Part shown: positions 16,414 through 25,122 of the stretch, piece after piece
Numbering within the stretch: the stretch's first letter is position 1
Layout: each line of letters begins with the position of its first letter
From: CAWIHS01 sp963836005
GTDB taxonomy: Bacteria > Pseudomonadota > Gammaproteobacteria > GRL18
Direction: 5' to 3'
Assembly (NCBI GenBank): GCA_963836005.1
Contig: CAWIHS010000002.1
Location: forward strand, 992,001-1,056,000
DNA length: 64,000 nucleotides
Translations under genes and position numbers: made by a program
Notes under the pieces: model-generated
Told to the model about the DNA's origin: nothing
The model's database searches: none
Seen by the model: only the letters and a program-made list of their open reading frames with translations

Positions 16414-17547
16414 TTAATGAATGAACGCTTGATCATTTAAAAGGCGATCAGCATTATCAATAACAATGTCCTGCAAGTTAGCATCCTGGTTTTCCTCTAA
16501 CCAGGGGACCATTTTAAACAACAATTCAGGATTTTTTTTCAGCAGAGGCAATGACTGCCTGATATGATTACCCTGCTGGTTAACCTGTATCTGTACTATA
16601 TCTGCATCAGACAAGGGTTTGATGGAAAGGTACTCGAGGTTTATCCTGACGCCGGCATGACGAGTATTTTTTAATACTTCGGACAATTGTTTTACTTCCT
16701 TTGCCAGAGATATACAGGCAGCTTCCTTGTTGCTTCTGTCGCTACTGTTATTAAATTCACAATTGATACCCTGACCCGTCATATAAACCGGGTTGTGGCC
16801 GTAACCAAACAGCCAGTTAGCTGATGAAGTTGCAGAGCTATGCTGATTAGCATCAGTCATTTGAAAATCTGTAATATTTTTACTCATTCCCGGCAGAGTT
16901 GTGATGCTGTCAAGGTAAAGACTGCAATTATGAATCTGGCAGAATTCGTGTACTATTCTCTGTTCCATTTGTTTATGACCGGCAGGGCCAGGACCATTTA
17001 TGATAACAGGCTGAATGCCGATGATGATCAGTACTTTTTGTTGACGATTCACTCCGAGGCTAAAAGGCACACCAGAATCCAGAAGTAGAAAATAACTATC
17101 CAGATCATTGATAAATGCCTGCGTTGCATGTCTCCAGCCCATTAATTTCTGCTTTTTTTTCGCTGTGGATGGGCGGGACTCCCAGGATTTATTGATTTCT
17201 GCCTGATAAGCCCTGTGCATTTCAAGCAAGGAAATTTGTATAAAGTCATACTGCTGATGAAGATCTGCGTATTCAAGATTCTTTGTCAATTGAATCAATC
17301 TGGAACGGGTGACGGTTATTTCTTTTGCAGGATCAAATTCTAAGGGAGCTTGAGCATAGACAGAGATGCACACGCAGGCGAATAGACAAAATACCAGTTT
17401 TAACACCAGTACAGGTAGTGAGCAATTTATGATTTTGGCCGTGCTGATAAGCGTTTTCCTGTAAAAAAACATATTATTGATGAGCCTGTTAAACTTGACT
17501 GAGATAAACTTTCGATGCAGTTGAAAAATGAAACGGGCGGGCGTCAT
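16414..17547 (-). CDS. putative exported protein of unknown function
   Basis: A 377-residue protein I do not recognise. After about 45 polar and basic residues a hydrophobic segment (L-P-V-L-V-L-K-L-V-F-C-L-F-A-C-V) ends in Y-A-Q-A-P-L, which looks like a signal peptide with AXA-type cleavage near residue 66. Its n-region is unusually long, so the true start may be the ATG at 17472 (M-F-F-Y-R-K). The mature part has V-L-I-I-I-G-I-Q-P-V-I-I-N-G-P-G-P-A-G and several cysteines, and no known catalytic motif. It lies between hisC and degS, where related genomes have nothing in common, and may be lineage-specific. Confidence 0.6.
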   Translation of the reverse strand: MTPARFIFQLHRKFISVKFNRLINNMFFYRKTLISTAKIINCSLPVLVLKLVFCLFACVCISVYAQAPLEFDPAKEITVTRSRLIQLTKNLEYADLHQQYDFIQISLLEMHRAYQAEINKSWESRPSTAKKKQKLMGWRHATQAFINDLDSYFLLLDSGVPFSLGVNRQQKVLIIIGIQPVIINGPGPAGHKQMEQRIVHEFCQIHNCSLYLDSITTLPGMSKNITDFQMTDANQHSSATSSANWLFGYGHNPVYMTGQGINCEFNNSSDRSNKEAACISLAKEVKQLSEVLKNTRHAGVRINLEYLSIKPLSDADIVQIQVNQQGNHIRQSLPLLKKNPELLFKMVPWLEENQDANLQDIVIDNADRLLNDQAFIH

Positions 17548-17619
17548 TGTTTAACTATCCTGAACTGTGTCTAAGAAACAGAATAAAAGTACACACTCAG
17601 TATTGATATTGCATAATTT

Positions 17620-18243
17620 ATGGAAGAAGTGTCTTTGGCATGGATGCCAAAGTCAAGCTTACATGGATGTATTCACAGCAACTTCTGGAATAAACCATGT
17701 GATATCAATACCTTGCTTATTTTATTATCCAAAGTTCAGGTTAACTATTATCCTACGATCTGTAAAGTAAATTATAGTCTATTAGTGTCTGCTGTATTGA
17801 TGGCAGGTTTAATGCAAAATTCTGCTGTTATACAGGCTGATTTTGCTGCCGCGGGAGCTGCAAATCAAAATGGAGACAGGGAAACAGCATTACATCAATA
17901 TCAGGCCGCCGTACTTGACAGGGATGCCCGTGCTTACGGCAAACTGGACAGTATGTATCTCTAAGTTCCGGGAACTAAAAAAGATTATACCCAGGCTTAT
18001 GTCTGGTTTGAAATAGCCAGCCTGCCGGGTGATCAATATGCCGGACTATTTCGAGATGCCGCTTCATCAATAATGAGCAGCAGCGAGTGTCAGCAAGCCG
18101 TGAAACTGGCTGATAAACAGCGAATAACACTCGGCCTGCCTGACCTAAACGATTTATTCAGGGGCATCTATTGGATAATCAGTTTGGGTACACGAAAAAG
18201 GAATGGCCGCAAGCATGATTGTTATTCTCTGGCCGACATATAG
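17620..18243 (+). pseudogene. Sel1-like repeat protein gene interrupted by an in-frame stop
   Basis: The first open part (to TAA at 17962-17964) ends with A-A-N-Q-N-G-D-R-E-T-A-L-H-Q-Y, then A-Y-G-K-L-D-S-M-Y-L. The same frame resumes directly as V-P-G-T-K-K-D-Y-T-Q-A-Y-V-W-F-E-I-A and stays open to TAG at 18241. Together this is the Sel1 repeat pattern (MYL...G-V-P-K-D-Y-x-Q-A-Y-x-W-F), with the stop in the middle of a repeat and probably missing repeats, followed by the usual C-terminal helix (S-S-S-E-C-Q-Q-A-V-K-L-A-D-K). The 3' end overlaps degS by 22 bases on the other strand. Most likely a decayed exported Sel1 protein; a translated short product is possible. Confidence 0.65.
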
Positions 18244-19538
18244 GGACGCCTGGATACAGTGACCTTATACTGAAATGATTGTGTTTTCCTTATCCCCTGC
18301 AACATGGCGTTATCACCCGGATGAATGTCTGTGATCAGCTGGAATGCATTTTTTGCAGTACGAATTTTATGACCATTGATGTGGGTTATGATGTCGCCGG
18401 GCAGTATACCTGCCTGTTGCGCTGGTCCCTCCTCCAGGATGCCTACAATGATTATACTGCCGATAATCGCATCATTACCCAGTTGTTGTGCCAGCATGGG
18501 GGTGATTTCTTTCGCTTCGATGCCAATCCAGCCTCTTTCTACCTCTCCGTAGGTGATCAGCTGATACATGATCTCCCGGGCCATTGAAGCAGGAATTGCA
18601 AAACCAATACCCTGTGAACCCCCATTGTTGGAAACATTTATAGTGTTAATTCCGATTAACTCCCCCCGGGTGTTGACCAGAGCACCACCAGAATTACCCG
18701 GATTAATGGCGGCATCGGTCTGAATAAAATTGTCAAAATAATTGGCACGAAATTCTGAGCGGTTCAAGCCGCTGATAATGCCGGAAGTGACTGTGTGCCC
18801 AAAGCCAAAAGGATTGCCGATAGCAAGAACGATGTCTCCTACCTGTAGTGCGGATGAGTCTCCAAAATAAATAATCGGTAAGTTGCTGGCGGCGATTTTA
18901 AGCAATGCCAGATCTGTTTCCAGATCGCGCCCGACTATTGTTGCCGGCAGGTATCGACCGTCTTTGAGTAAAATCTCAATCCCCTCAGCACCGGTAATTA
19001 CATGATTATTGGTTAAAATATGCCCCTGTGATGAGACAATGACGCCCGAACCCAGATTTGTTTCTTCTCGAGATGGCGGAGGATAGTATTGTTCCAGTAA
19101 CTTTTCTAAACTGTTATTACTAAATGCAATGCGGTTTCTTTTTATCAGTTTGCGGGTAAAAATATTGACCACTGAAGGTGCTGCCCGATTAACCGCAGGA
19201 GCATAAGTACCGACTGGCTGAACGGAATCTGGAGTAGTTGCTTGCGTTAATTGAGCGACAGGAATATTTTCCGGATGATTATTTTCCGCCTCAAGATGAT
19301 TTTTTTTCCCCGCTTCAGGGCTGTTTTTATTGCCAGGTTCAGGACTGTTTTTATTGCCAGGTTCAGGACTGTCAGACTTCACGGAGTGAGAGCTGCCTGA
19401 TTGAGAACTGGAACGCTCAGTGAAGGTATTTTTTTCTGCCGGAATAAAATAACTGATCAACAGAGCCAGCAACAGACCTGTAACGGCTGATAGCAGTAAA
19501 AATGTATAATTTGATGATGAATTTAAAGATTTCATCAT
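18222..19538 (-). CDS. degS: DegS/AlgW-type membrane-anchored periplasmic serine protease
   Basis: A 438-residue trypsin-like protease with one N-terminal membrane anchor (residues 12-32), a low-complexity linker (about 40-95), a protease domain with triad His179 (T-N-N-H-V), Asp209 (E-T-D-L-A) and Ser283 (G-N-S-G-G), and a single C-terminal PDZ domain (about 340-430). One PDZ domain and a membrane anchor indicate DegS/AlgW, which senses unfolded outer-membrane proteins and starts RseA cleavage and the sigma-E response. The position after hisC matches Pseudomonas algW. The linker contains the repeated octapeptide S-P-E-P-G-N-K-N (57-64, 65-72, then a variant at 73-80), which is unusual. It is divergent from nif3. 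Confidence 0.93.
   Translation of the reverse strand: MMKSLNSSSNYTFLLLSAVTGLLLALLISYFIPAEKNTFTERSSSQSGSSHSVKSDSPEPGNKNSPEPGNKNSPEAGKKNHLEAENNHPENIPVAQLTQATTPDSVQPVGTYAPAVNRAAPSVVNIFTRKLIKRNRIAFSNNSLEKLLEQYYPPPSREETNLGSGVIVSSQGHILTNNHVITGAEGIEILLKDGRYLPATIVGRDLETDLALLKIAASNLPIIYFGDSSALQVGDIVLAIGNPFGFGHTVTSGIISGLNRSEFRANYFDNFIQTDAAINPGNSGGALVNTRGELIGINTINVSNNGGSQGIGFAIPASMAREIMYQLITYGEVERGWIGIEAKEITPMLAQQLGNDAIIGSIIIVGILEEGPAQQAGILPGDIITHINGHKIRTAKNAFQLITDIHPGDNAMLQGIRKTQSFQYKVTVSRRPYMSARE
19314..19371. repeat. 24-bp tandem repeat within degS
   Basis: Two near-identical 24-bp units (19314-19337 and 19338-19361, each beginning TTCAGG and ending TTGCCAGG) and a 10-base partial third unit (19362-19371) are adjacent. 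They encode the S-P-E-P-G-N-K-N repeats of the DegS linker. Because the unit is a multiple of three, copy number changes would keep the frame. Confidence 0.85.
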
Positions 19539-19736
19539 CTTATTTTACACAATATATAAGGTTTATTCTGTAGTCGTTTTTGCAGTATTATAGCTGTGCT
19601 GCTTCGCAGGAAAAAGATTAGTAAAAAAGTCAGTTTACAGGGTGTCAATGAGCATGTTGAGCTGATTTTATACCCGCAGCCGAGGCGCCCCCCGGCAAGG
19701 TGTTGTAAGTTTTGCTGTTATATTCGGAGTCTATGA

Positions 19737-20480
19737 ATGGTTAAGCGTGATGAACTGCTCTCTTATTGTAATCAATTACTACAAATCGATTCTTTCCAGG
19801 ATTACGCGCCTAATGGCCTGCAGGTCGAAGGGAGTGAAAGGATTAGCCGCATCGTCACAGCGGTAACGGCCAGTCAGGCGGCGATTGAGGAAACCATCAG
19901 GCAGAAGGCTCAGGTATTACTGGTTCATCATGGTTATTTCTGGAAGAATGAGCAACCTGTCCTGAGGGGCATGAAACAGCGCAGAGTTAAGGCACTGCTG
20001 GTCAATGATATTAACCTGCTGGCCTATCATTTGCCTCTGGATGCTCATCGGAAACTGGGGAATAATGTACTTCTGGCGAAAAAGCTGGGAGTAAAAACAC
20101 AACGTTTCGCTGCTGCCAATGAGCTGCTCTTGCTGGGCCGGGTAAAAACTCAGGATGGAGACCAGTTGGGACAGAAAATCTCTCAGGTGCTGGGACGTAG
20201 GCCTGTGCATGTGGCAGTTGATCGGCCTGTCACCAACGTGGCATTATGCACAGGGGCAGCTCAAGGCTTTATTGAGGAGGCAGCGGCGCAAGGCGCGGAT
20301 GCTTTTATCAGTGGTGAGATTTCAGAAAGTACCTATCACACAGCCATTGAAAATCATATTCATTATTTTGCTGCCGGTCATCATGCAACCGAGCGTTATG
20401 GCATACAGGCTCTGGGGGAGCATCTGGCAGAGCATTTTGAACTGCAACAGCAGTTTTTTGATGAGCCTAATCCGGTTTAG
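19737..20480 (+). CDS. NIF3/YbgI family metal-binding protein
   Basis: A 247-residue NIF3-like protein, annotated in E. coli as YbgI and often labelled GTP cyclohydrolase 1 type 2 homologue, with a dinuclear metal site and unclear function. The V-H-H-G-Y-F-W motif (about 62-68) and Y-H-L-P-L-D-A-H (about 97-104) provide ligands, and the C-terminal H-H-A-T-E-R-Y completes the site. A GGAG sequence 8 bases upstream supports the ATG. It is divergent from degS, with 198 bases between. Related genomes also have nif3 next to algW/degS. Confidence 0.93.
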   Translation: MVKRDELLSYCNQLLQIDSFQDYAPNGLQVEGSERISRIVTAVTASQAAIEETIRQKAQVLLVHHGYFWKNEQPVLRGMKQRRVKALLVNDINLLAYHLPLDAHRKLGNNVLLAKKLGVKTQRFAAANELLLLGRVKTQDGDQLGQKISQVLGRRPVHVAVDRPVTNVALCTGAAQGFIEEAAAQGADAFISGEISESTYHTAIENHIHYFAAGHHATERYGIQALGEHLAEHFELQQQFFDEPNPV

Positions 20481-20770
20481 AACTTCGTAATCTCTGCGGT
20501 TAGTGATGGCGAATTTATTAAAGGTATCGGGATAAAGGGGATGATCGCTCCATTTGGTATTAGTTTGTTTTAACGGAACTTTAATGACAATTATCAGGTT
20601 TATTAGTAAACAATGAAATTAAACTTGATATTATTCTCATCATTTAGGAAAATGTGGCAAATTTTCAGTTATCGAATTAAGAATATAAGCACTTTCTTGA
20701 TAGGTTCTGGTTAAGAAATTTCGTTAACACTGAATTCAGGGGTGTTTTCTTACATTTGGGAGTAGGTTAA

Positions 20771-21376
20771 ATGTGCGCAGATAGTGTAAATAACAGGCGC
20801 CGCTTTCTGATAGCAGCCACCAGCGTGGTTGGTGCAGTTGGTGCGGGCTTTGTTGCGGTACCTTTCATTAAATCATGGAAACCCAGCGCCAGGGCTTTGG
20901 CTGCAGGGGCTCCAGTATTAGCAGATATCAGCAAGCTCGAAGAAGGGCAAATGATTACGGTAGAGTGGCGCGGCAAACCTGTTTTCATCGTAAAAAGGAA
21001 TGATGAAAACTTAAAAGTTTTAGAGACGGATATCGACATGCTGGCAGATCCCAATTCAGATACTTCAAATCAGCCTGAATATTGTAAAAATTCGGCCCGT
21101 GCTTATGACAAGCACAGCAAGATCTCTGTTATGGAAGGTGTCTGTACCCATCTTGGATGTGCTCCTGCATTTGTACCGGATCTGAATAATCCGTTTGCGG
21201 GTTCATTGGGTAAAGACTGGAAAGGCGGTTTTTTCTGCCCATGTCATGGTTCTCTTTATGACCTGTCCGGTCGAGTTTATGCGTCGATGCCCGCGCCGAA
21301 AAATCTGCCTATTCCACCTTATTTCTACAAGAGTGATAGCGAAATCCTTATTGGTGAAGATGGGGGTAATGTATAA
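20771..21376 (+). CDS. petA: ubiquinol-cytochrome c reductase Rieske iron-sulfur subunit
   Basis: A 201-residue Rieske protein of the bc1 complex, which takes electrons from ubiquinol and passes them to cytochrome c1. The N-terminus R-R-R-F-L-I-A-A-T followed by a hydrophobic segment (12-33) is a Tat-type signal anchor. The [2Fe-2S] ligands are Cys125 and His127 in C-T-H-L-G-C and Cys156 and His159 in C-P-C-H-G; Cys130 and Cys158 form the disulfide. It overlaps petB by one base (TAATG). A GGGAG/AGG-rich leader precedes the ATG. The upstream 290 bases hold no visible gene; the rplM-rpsI pair that precedes petA in Pseudomonas is missing. Confidence 0.97.
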   Translation: MCADSVNNRRRFLIAATSVVGAVGAGFVAVPFIKSWKPSARALAAGAPVLADISKLEEGQMITVEWRGKPVFIVKRNDENLKVLETDIDMLADPNSDTSNQPEYCKNSARAYDKHSKISVMEGVCTHLGCAPAFVPDLNNPFAGSLGKDWKGGFFCPCHGSLYDLSGRVYASMPAPKNLPIPPYFYKSDSEILIGEDGGNV

Positions 21377-22617
21377 TGGAACAGAAAACTACTGGTCTGA
21401 TGGGCTGGATCGATGCCCGTTTTCCTGCAACCAAAATGTGGGAAGAGCATCTTTCTAAATACTATGCACCGAAGAACTTCAATTTCTGGTATTTTTTTGG
21501 TTCATTAGCGATGCTGGTTCTGGTTATCCAGATCCTCTCCGGCATTTTCCTTGCGATGTTCTATAAGCCCGATACAGCTCTGGCTTTCCAGTCCGTTGAA
21601 ATGGGCATTATGCGTGACGTCGAGTGGGGTTGGCTAATTCGTTATTTTCATTCAACGGGAGCATCTGCTTTCTTTATCGTCGTATATTTGCACATGTTCC
21701 GTGCATTGATTTATGGTTCCTATAAAAAACCACGTGAACTAATCTGGATTTTCGGTGTGCTTATTTTCCTTGCCTTAATGGCGGAAGGTTTCATGGGGTA
21801 TTTATTACCTTGGGGACAAATGTCTTACTGGGGAGCACAGGTCATTATTAATCTGGTGAGCGCTATTCCTTTTGTCGGTGAAGATCTGGCTATCTGGGTT
21901 CGCGGTGACTTTGTTATCGGTGATGCAACCTTGAACCGCTTTTATTCGCTGCATATTGTCGCCATTCCTCTGATACTGATCGGTCTTATTGTTGCCCATA
22001 TTATTGCCCTGCATGAAGTGGGTTCCAATAATCCTGATGGTATTGAGATCAAGAAAAACAAGGATGAAAACGGCATTCCCCTGGATGGTATTCCATTCCA
22101 TCCATATTATTCAGTTAAAGATATTGTTGGTGTGGTTGTGTTTCTGATGATCTTCTCCCTGGTTATCTTCTTTATGCCAGAGCTGTTTGGTTATTTTCTT
22201 GAACACGCCAACTTCGAGCCGGCCAATCCGCTAAAAACCCCGGACCATATTGCTCCAGTCTGGTACTTCACGCCTTATTATTCTATTTTGCGTGCAGTCC
22301 CCAGTATTGCCGGTTCTGCATTTCCAGGTGTAATTGCAATGGGCGCTGCAATAGTCGTACTTTTCTTCCTGCCGTGGCTGGATCGTAATCCGGTTAAATC
22401 AATCCGCTATCGTGGTGGTTTCTTTAAAATACTGGTTGGCCTGTTTGTGGTAGCATTCGTCATTCTGGGTATTCTGGGTACGTTGTCTCCTACAGATGGG
22501 CGCACAATGCTTGCTCGAATCTGTACAATTTATTACTTTGCTTTCTTCCTGCTGATGCCTATTTACACGAAGATGGAAGTTAACAAACCAGTTCCAGAAA
22601 GGGTAACAATGAAATGA
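21376..22617 (+). CDS. petB: cytochrome b subunit of the bc1 complex
   Basis: A 413-residue integral membrane protein with eight predicted membrane segments and the two pairs of heme histidines expected in helices B and D (R-Y-F-H-S-T-G-A and Y-L-H-M-F-R on one side, F-Y-S-L-H and A-H-I-I-A-L-H on the other). The Qo-site P-E-W motif appears here as P-V-W (residues about 291-293, A-P-V-W-Y-F-T-P-Y-Y). It overlaps petC by four bases (ATGA). Its size matches proteobacterial cytochrome b. Confidence 0.97.
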   Translation: MEQKTTGLMGWIDARFPATKMWEEHLSKYYAPKNFNFWYFFGSLAMLVLVIQILSGIFLAMFYKPDTALAFQSVEMGIMRDVEWGWLIRYFHSTGASAFFIVVYLHMFRALIYGSYKKPRELIWIFGVLIFLALMAEGFMGYLLPWGQMSYWGAQVIINLVSAIPFVGEDLAIWVRGDFVIGDATLNRFYSLHIVAIPLILIGLIVAHIIALHEVGSNNPDGIEIKKNKDENGIPLDGIPFHPYYSVKDIVGVVVFLMIFSLVIFFMPELFGYFLEHANFEPANPLKTPDHIAPVWYFTPYYSILRAVPSIAGSAFPGVIAMGAAIVVLFFLPWLDRNPVKSIRYRGGFFKILVGLFVVAFVILGILGTLSPTDGRTMLARICTIYYFAFFLLMPIYTKMEVNKPVPERVTMK

Positions 22618-23342
22618 AAAAGATATTATTAGCCCTGCTTTTAGCAATGATGAGTTCTGGCCCACTGATGGCCGGTGGTGGTGGAGTAGCTCTTTCCCCC
22701 GCAAATGTTGACGTCGATGATTTACAATCTGTACAACGAGGCGCTAAAGTATTCAGTGAATACTGTTTGAGTTGCCATTCAGCTAAATTTGTCCGCTTTA
22801 ACCGGGTTGGCAGTGATTTAGGTATGACAGAAGAAGAAGTGATGAGTGGTTTGAATAATCTGGGTCTTAAATATGGCGATCCCATGGAAATTACCATGAA
22901 CGAAGACTATGCCAAGAAGGCTTTTGGCGCAGTACCGCCGGATCTGTCTCTGGTTGCACGCTCCAGAGGCGTTGACTGGCTGTATACCTATCTGACAGGC
23001 TTTTATGCAGATCCTGCACGCATGACAGGCCATAACAATACTGTTTTTAAAGACGTCGGCATGCCTAACATTTTCTGGAAACAGCAAGGAACGCAAAAAC
23101 CAGTTTATGAACAACATGGTGATGAAAAAGTGCTGACCGGTGTGGAAGTGACAGAAAAAGGAACCATGGATCCTGAAGAGTTCAATTCAATGATCCGTGA
23201 TCTGGTTGCTTTTCTTTCCTACATCGGTGAGCCTAATCAAAGTTACCGTAAAACACTGGGTATTTATGTACTGTTATTTCTGGGCTTACTCTTTGTAGTT
23301 TCTTATGCAATGAAGAAAGAATTCTGGAAAGATGTACATTAA
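22614..23342 (+). CDS. petC: cytochrome c1 subunit of the bc1 complex
   Basis: A 242-residue cytochrome c1 with a cleavable N-terminal signal (residues 1-20), a CXXCH heme-attachment site C-L-S-C-H at 51-55, and a C-terminal anchor (I-Y-V-L-L-F-L-G-L-L-F-V-V-S-Y) near residues 218-233 followed by a basic tail. The axial methionine is probably the one in P-A-R-M-T-G or V-G-M-P-N. It completes petABC and a strong stem-loop follows about 60 bases later. Confidence 0.97.
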   Translation: MKKILLALLLAMMSSGPLMAGGGGVALSPANVDVDDLQSVQRGAKVFSEYCLSCHSAKFVRFNRVGSDLGMTEEEVMSGLNNLGLKYGDPMEITMNEDYAKKAFGAVPPDLSLVARSRGVDWLYTYLTGFYADPARMTGHNNTVFKDVGMPNIFWKQQGTQKPVYEQHGDEKVLTGVEVTEKGTMDPEEFNSMIRDLVAFLSYIGEPNQSYRKTLGIYVLLFLGLLFVVSYAMKKEFWKDVH

Positions 23343-23401
23343 TCAATAGCTGACTATCAATAAGTGAGCTAACTCTTCGAAGTTGAAGGGTACTTATTAG
23401 A

Positions 23402-23424
23402 GGGGGGCTTTAAGCCCCCCTGTT
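23402..23424 (+). terminator. stem-loop after petC
   Basis: GGGGGGCTT and AAGCCCCCC form a 9-bp GC-rich stem around a single T (23402-23420), effectively a six-to-seven-pair stem with a short loop, followed by TGTTTGCGTTT. The T-tract is broken, so termination may be partial and sspA could receive read-through. Confidence 0.7.
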
Positions 23425-23452
23425 TGCGTTTATGAATTAAACTGGAGGAAGT

Positions 23453-24088
23453 ATGGCTCAATTAGCAAACAGAAGATCCGTTATGACACTTTATTCTGAT
23501 GGTAACGATCTTTTGAGTCATCGTGTCAGACTGGTACTGGCAGAAAAAGGCATTAATCATGAAATAGTTAACGTTGATCCGGATAACCTGCCTGAAGATT
23601 TAGTTGATCTTAACCCCTACAACACAACTCCCACACTGGTAGACAGAGATCTGGTTTTGTTTGATGCGCAGATCATTATGGAATATCTGGATGAACGATT
23701 TCCTCATCCGCCATTGATGCCCGTAGATCCTGTTAATCGTGCCAATTTAAAAATGGTTTTGTATCGTATCAAAAGAGACTGGGATCCCCTGATTGAAAAA
23801 TTAAAAGGCAAATCGGACAAACAGGGTGTTAAACAGCGCAAGGAACTACGGGAGAGCCTTATAACGATTGCTCCTGTATTTGAGCAGAAACCCTTTTTTA
23901 TGTCTAACGAATTTACTCTGGTTGACTGTGCGATTGCCCCCATTTTATGGCGTTTGAATGATATGTGCATTGAATTACCTGATGCTGCAGATTCGGTTCT
24001 GGCCTATGCAAAACGAATTTTTGAACGGGAATCATTCCGTGAAAGCCTGTCAGAATTTGAAGAGGAAATGGAGGTGATTCACTTTTAA
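23453..24088 (+). CDS. sspA: stringent starvation protein A
   Basis: A 211-residue GST-fold RNA polymerase-associated protein. An N-terminal thioredoxin-like domain (S-D-G-N-D-L-L-S-H-R-V-R) and helical C-terminal domain are present; the family lacks glutathione transferase activity and regulates acid and starvation responses and, in some pathogens, virulence. The Y-N-T-T-P-T-L-V-D-R-D-L segment is typical. An AGGAGG-like sequence (GGAGGAAGT) precedes the ATG. It lies after petABC and before sspB, as in most gammaproteobacteria, but is separated from sspB by a 388-base repeat-containing gap. Confidence 0.95.
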   Translation: MAQLANRRSVMTLYSDGNDLLSHRVRLVLAEKGINHEIVNVDPDNLPEDLVDLNPYNTTPTLVDRDLVLFDAQIIMEYLDERFPHPPLMPVDPVNRANLKMVLYRIKRDWDPLIEKLKGKSDKQGVKQRKELRESLITIAPVFEQKPFFMSNEFTLVDCAIAPILWRLNDMCIELPDAADSVLAYAKRIFERESFRESLSEFEEEMEVIHF

Positions 24089-24241
24089 TCAGGTGAACTC
24101 AGTAAAGTTGAAATTGCTGTCAGCTGGTAAATTTTTACTGGTTGACGGTATCTGACTGGCGTCCCTTCATTCAGCTGCTATATTTTTGTCCTCTGAAATA
24201 TTCGCTTATTTATAAATCACTCAGCGAAATCTGCTTCAAGT

Positions 24242-24370
24242 GCCCAAGGTGCTGAATCTTCAAGATGTTTTGTAAAGATTTTGCATCGTTTTGAGAGTGA
24301 TTGTGAATTAACCCCAAATAAACCGAAAATTCATTTTTCAGCAACACCTTGATCACTCTCGTTACGATTA
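24242..24370. repeat. hairpin repeat, family 2, copy B (sspA-sspB gap)
   Basis: ATCGTTTTGAGAGTGAT (24285-24301) and ATCACTCTCGTTACGAT (24352-24368) are inverted (14 of 17). The right arm together with CAGCAACACCTTG (24339-24351) is the reverse complement of the 10711-10738 segment of copy A with a few changes. The left flank AAGGTGCTGAATCTTC also resembles copy A. The rest of 24089-24476 shows no gene; it contains only AT-rich leader sequence before sspB. Confidence 0.65.
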
Positions 24371-24476
24371 AAAAGTGTTATTAAGGTTAATAAACCCCTG
24401 CATTCACCAGAGCAGTTTTGACTAATTGTCATCAATTCAAATAAAATAACCATAACAGACTATTAGCAGGTATAAA

Positions 24477-24863
24477 ATGACTCCAAGTCGCCCCTATTTA
24501 CTTCGTGGTATTTATGAATGGCTGGTTGATAATGATCAAACGCCCTATTTACTGGTGGATGCTGAAGCTAAAGATGTGCAGGTACCTGTTGAACATGTAC
24601 AGGACGGAAAAATAATTCTCAATATCAGCCCGACTGCTACGCGCGATTTGCAGCTGGGTACAGAAAATGTCACCTTCAGTGCCCGTTTCGGTGGTAAACC
24701 CATGCTGGTTAATGTTCCCATTTCATCGGCACTGGCGCTGTACTCCAAAGAAAATGGGCGAGGCATGATGTTTCCTGAAGAACAAAGTATGGATGATCCT
24801 GAACCTCCGGAACCCAACCAGAGCACACCGCCGCATAAGCCCTTTTTAACGCTGGTAAAATAA
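24477..24863 (+). CDS. sspB: ClpXP protease specificity-enhancing factor SspB
   Basis: A 128-residue adaptor that binds ssrA-tagged proteins and tethers them to ClpX. The N-terminal substrate-binding domain starts R-P-Y-L-L-R-G-I-Y-E-W. An acidic, proline-rich linker (about residues 100-118) follows, and the C-terminus K-P-F-L-T-L-V-K is the ClpX-binding (XB) module. It is convergent with the FAD-oxidase gene across a 260-base gap that contains a repeat. Confidence 0.95.
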   Translation: MTPSRPYLLRGIYEWLVDNDQTPYLLVDAEAKDVQVPVEHVQDGKIILNISPTATRDLQLGTENVTFSARFGGKPMLVNVPISSALALYSKENGRGMMFPEEQSMDDPEPPEPNQSTPPHKPFLTLVK

Positions 24864-24970
24864 CTCCAGGGATCTGGGTCCAGTATCCCCTCCCATCATG
24901 CTCATCTGTCATACTTGCGCACAGGCAGCACAAGTGACGTGTCAGACAGGAGACGGGAAAGAGCACGAAT

Positions 24971-25079
24971 TCTATTCACAGCGTCTTGCCTAATAAATGA
25001 AAAATAATCAGAGCTTGGTGTTGATCCTAAATTAATCAGCAATCACTTATGCAGAATCTTAGATACGCTGAATAGTTAC
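24971..25079. repeat. MITE-like repeat, copy 3 (short form, 109 bp), sspB/FAD-oxidase gap
   Basis: The right end TACGCTGAATAGTTAC (25064-25079) matches the family end exactly. The left end TCTATTCACAGCGT (24971-24984) matches with a two-base insertion. Most of the interior is gone. It contains GATCCTAAATTAATCAGC (25023-25040), which also resembles the outer arm of the family-2 hairpin at 10692. It lies between convergent genes, where it may act as a bidirectional 3' structure. Confidence 0.55.
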
Positions 25080-25122
25080 CATTATTTTAAGGTTGAATAA
25101 GCAATATTGTACCGGGTTGAGG

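Noticed and set aside
20625..20660. A Fur-box-like AT-rich stretch upstream of petA
   Set aside because: Matches to the GATAATGATAATCATTATC pattern are weak and depend on allowing several mismatches; not enough to report a site.
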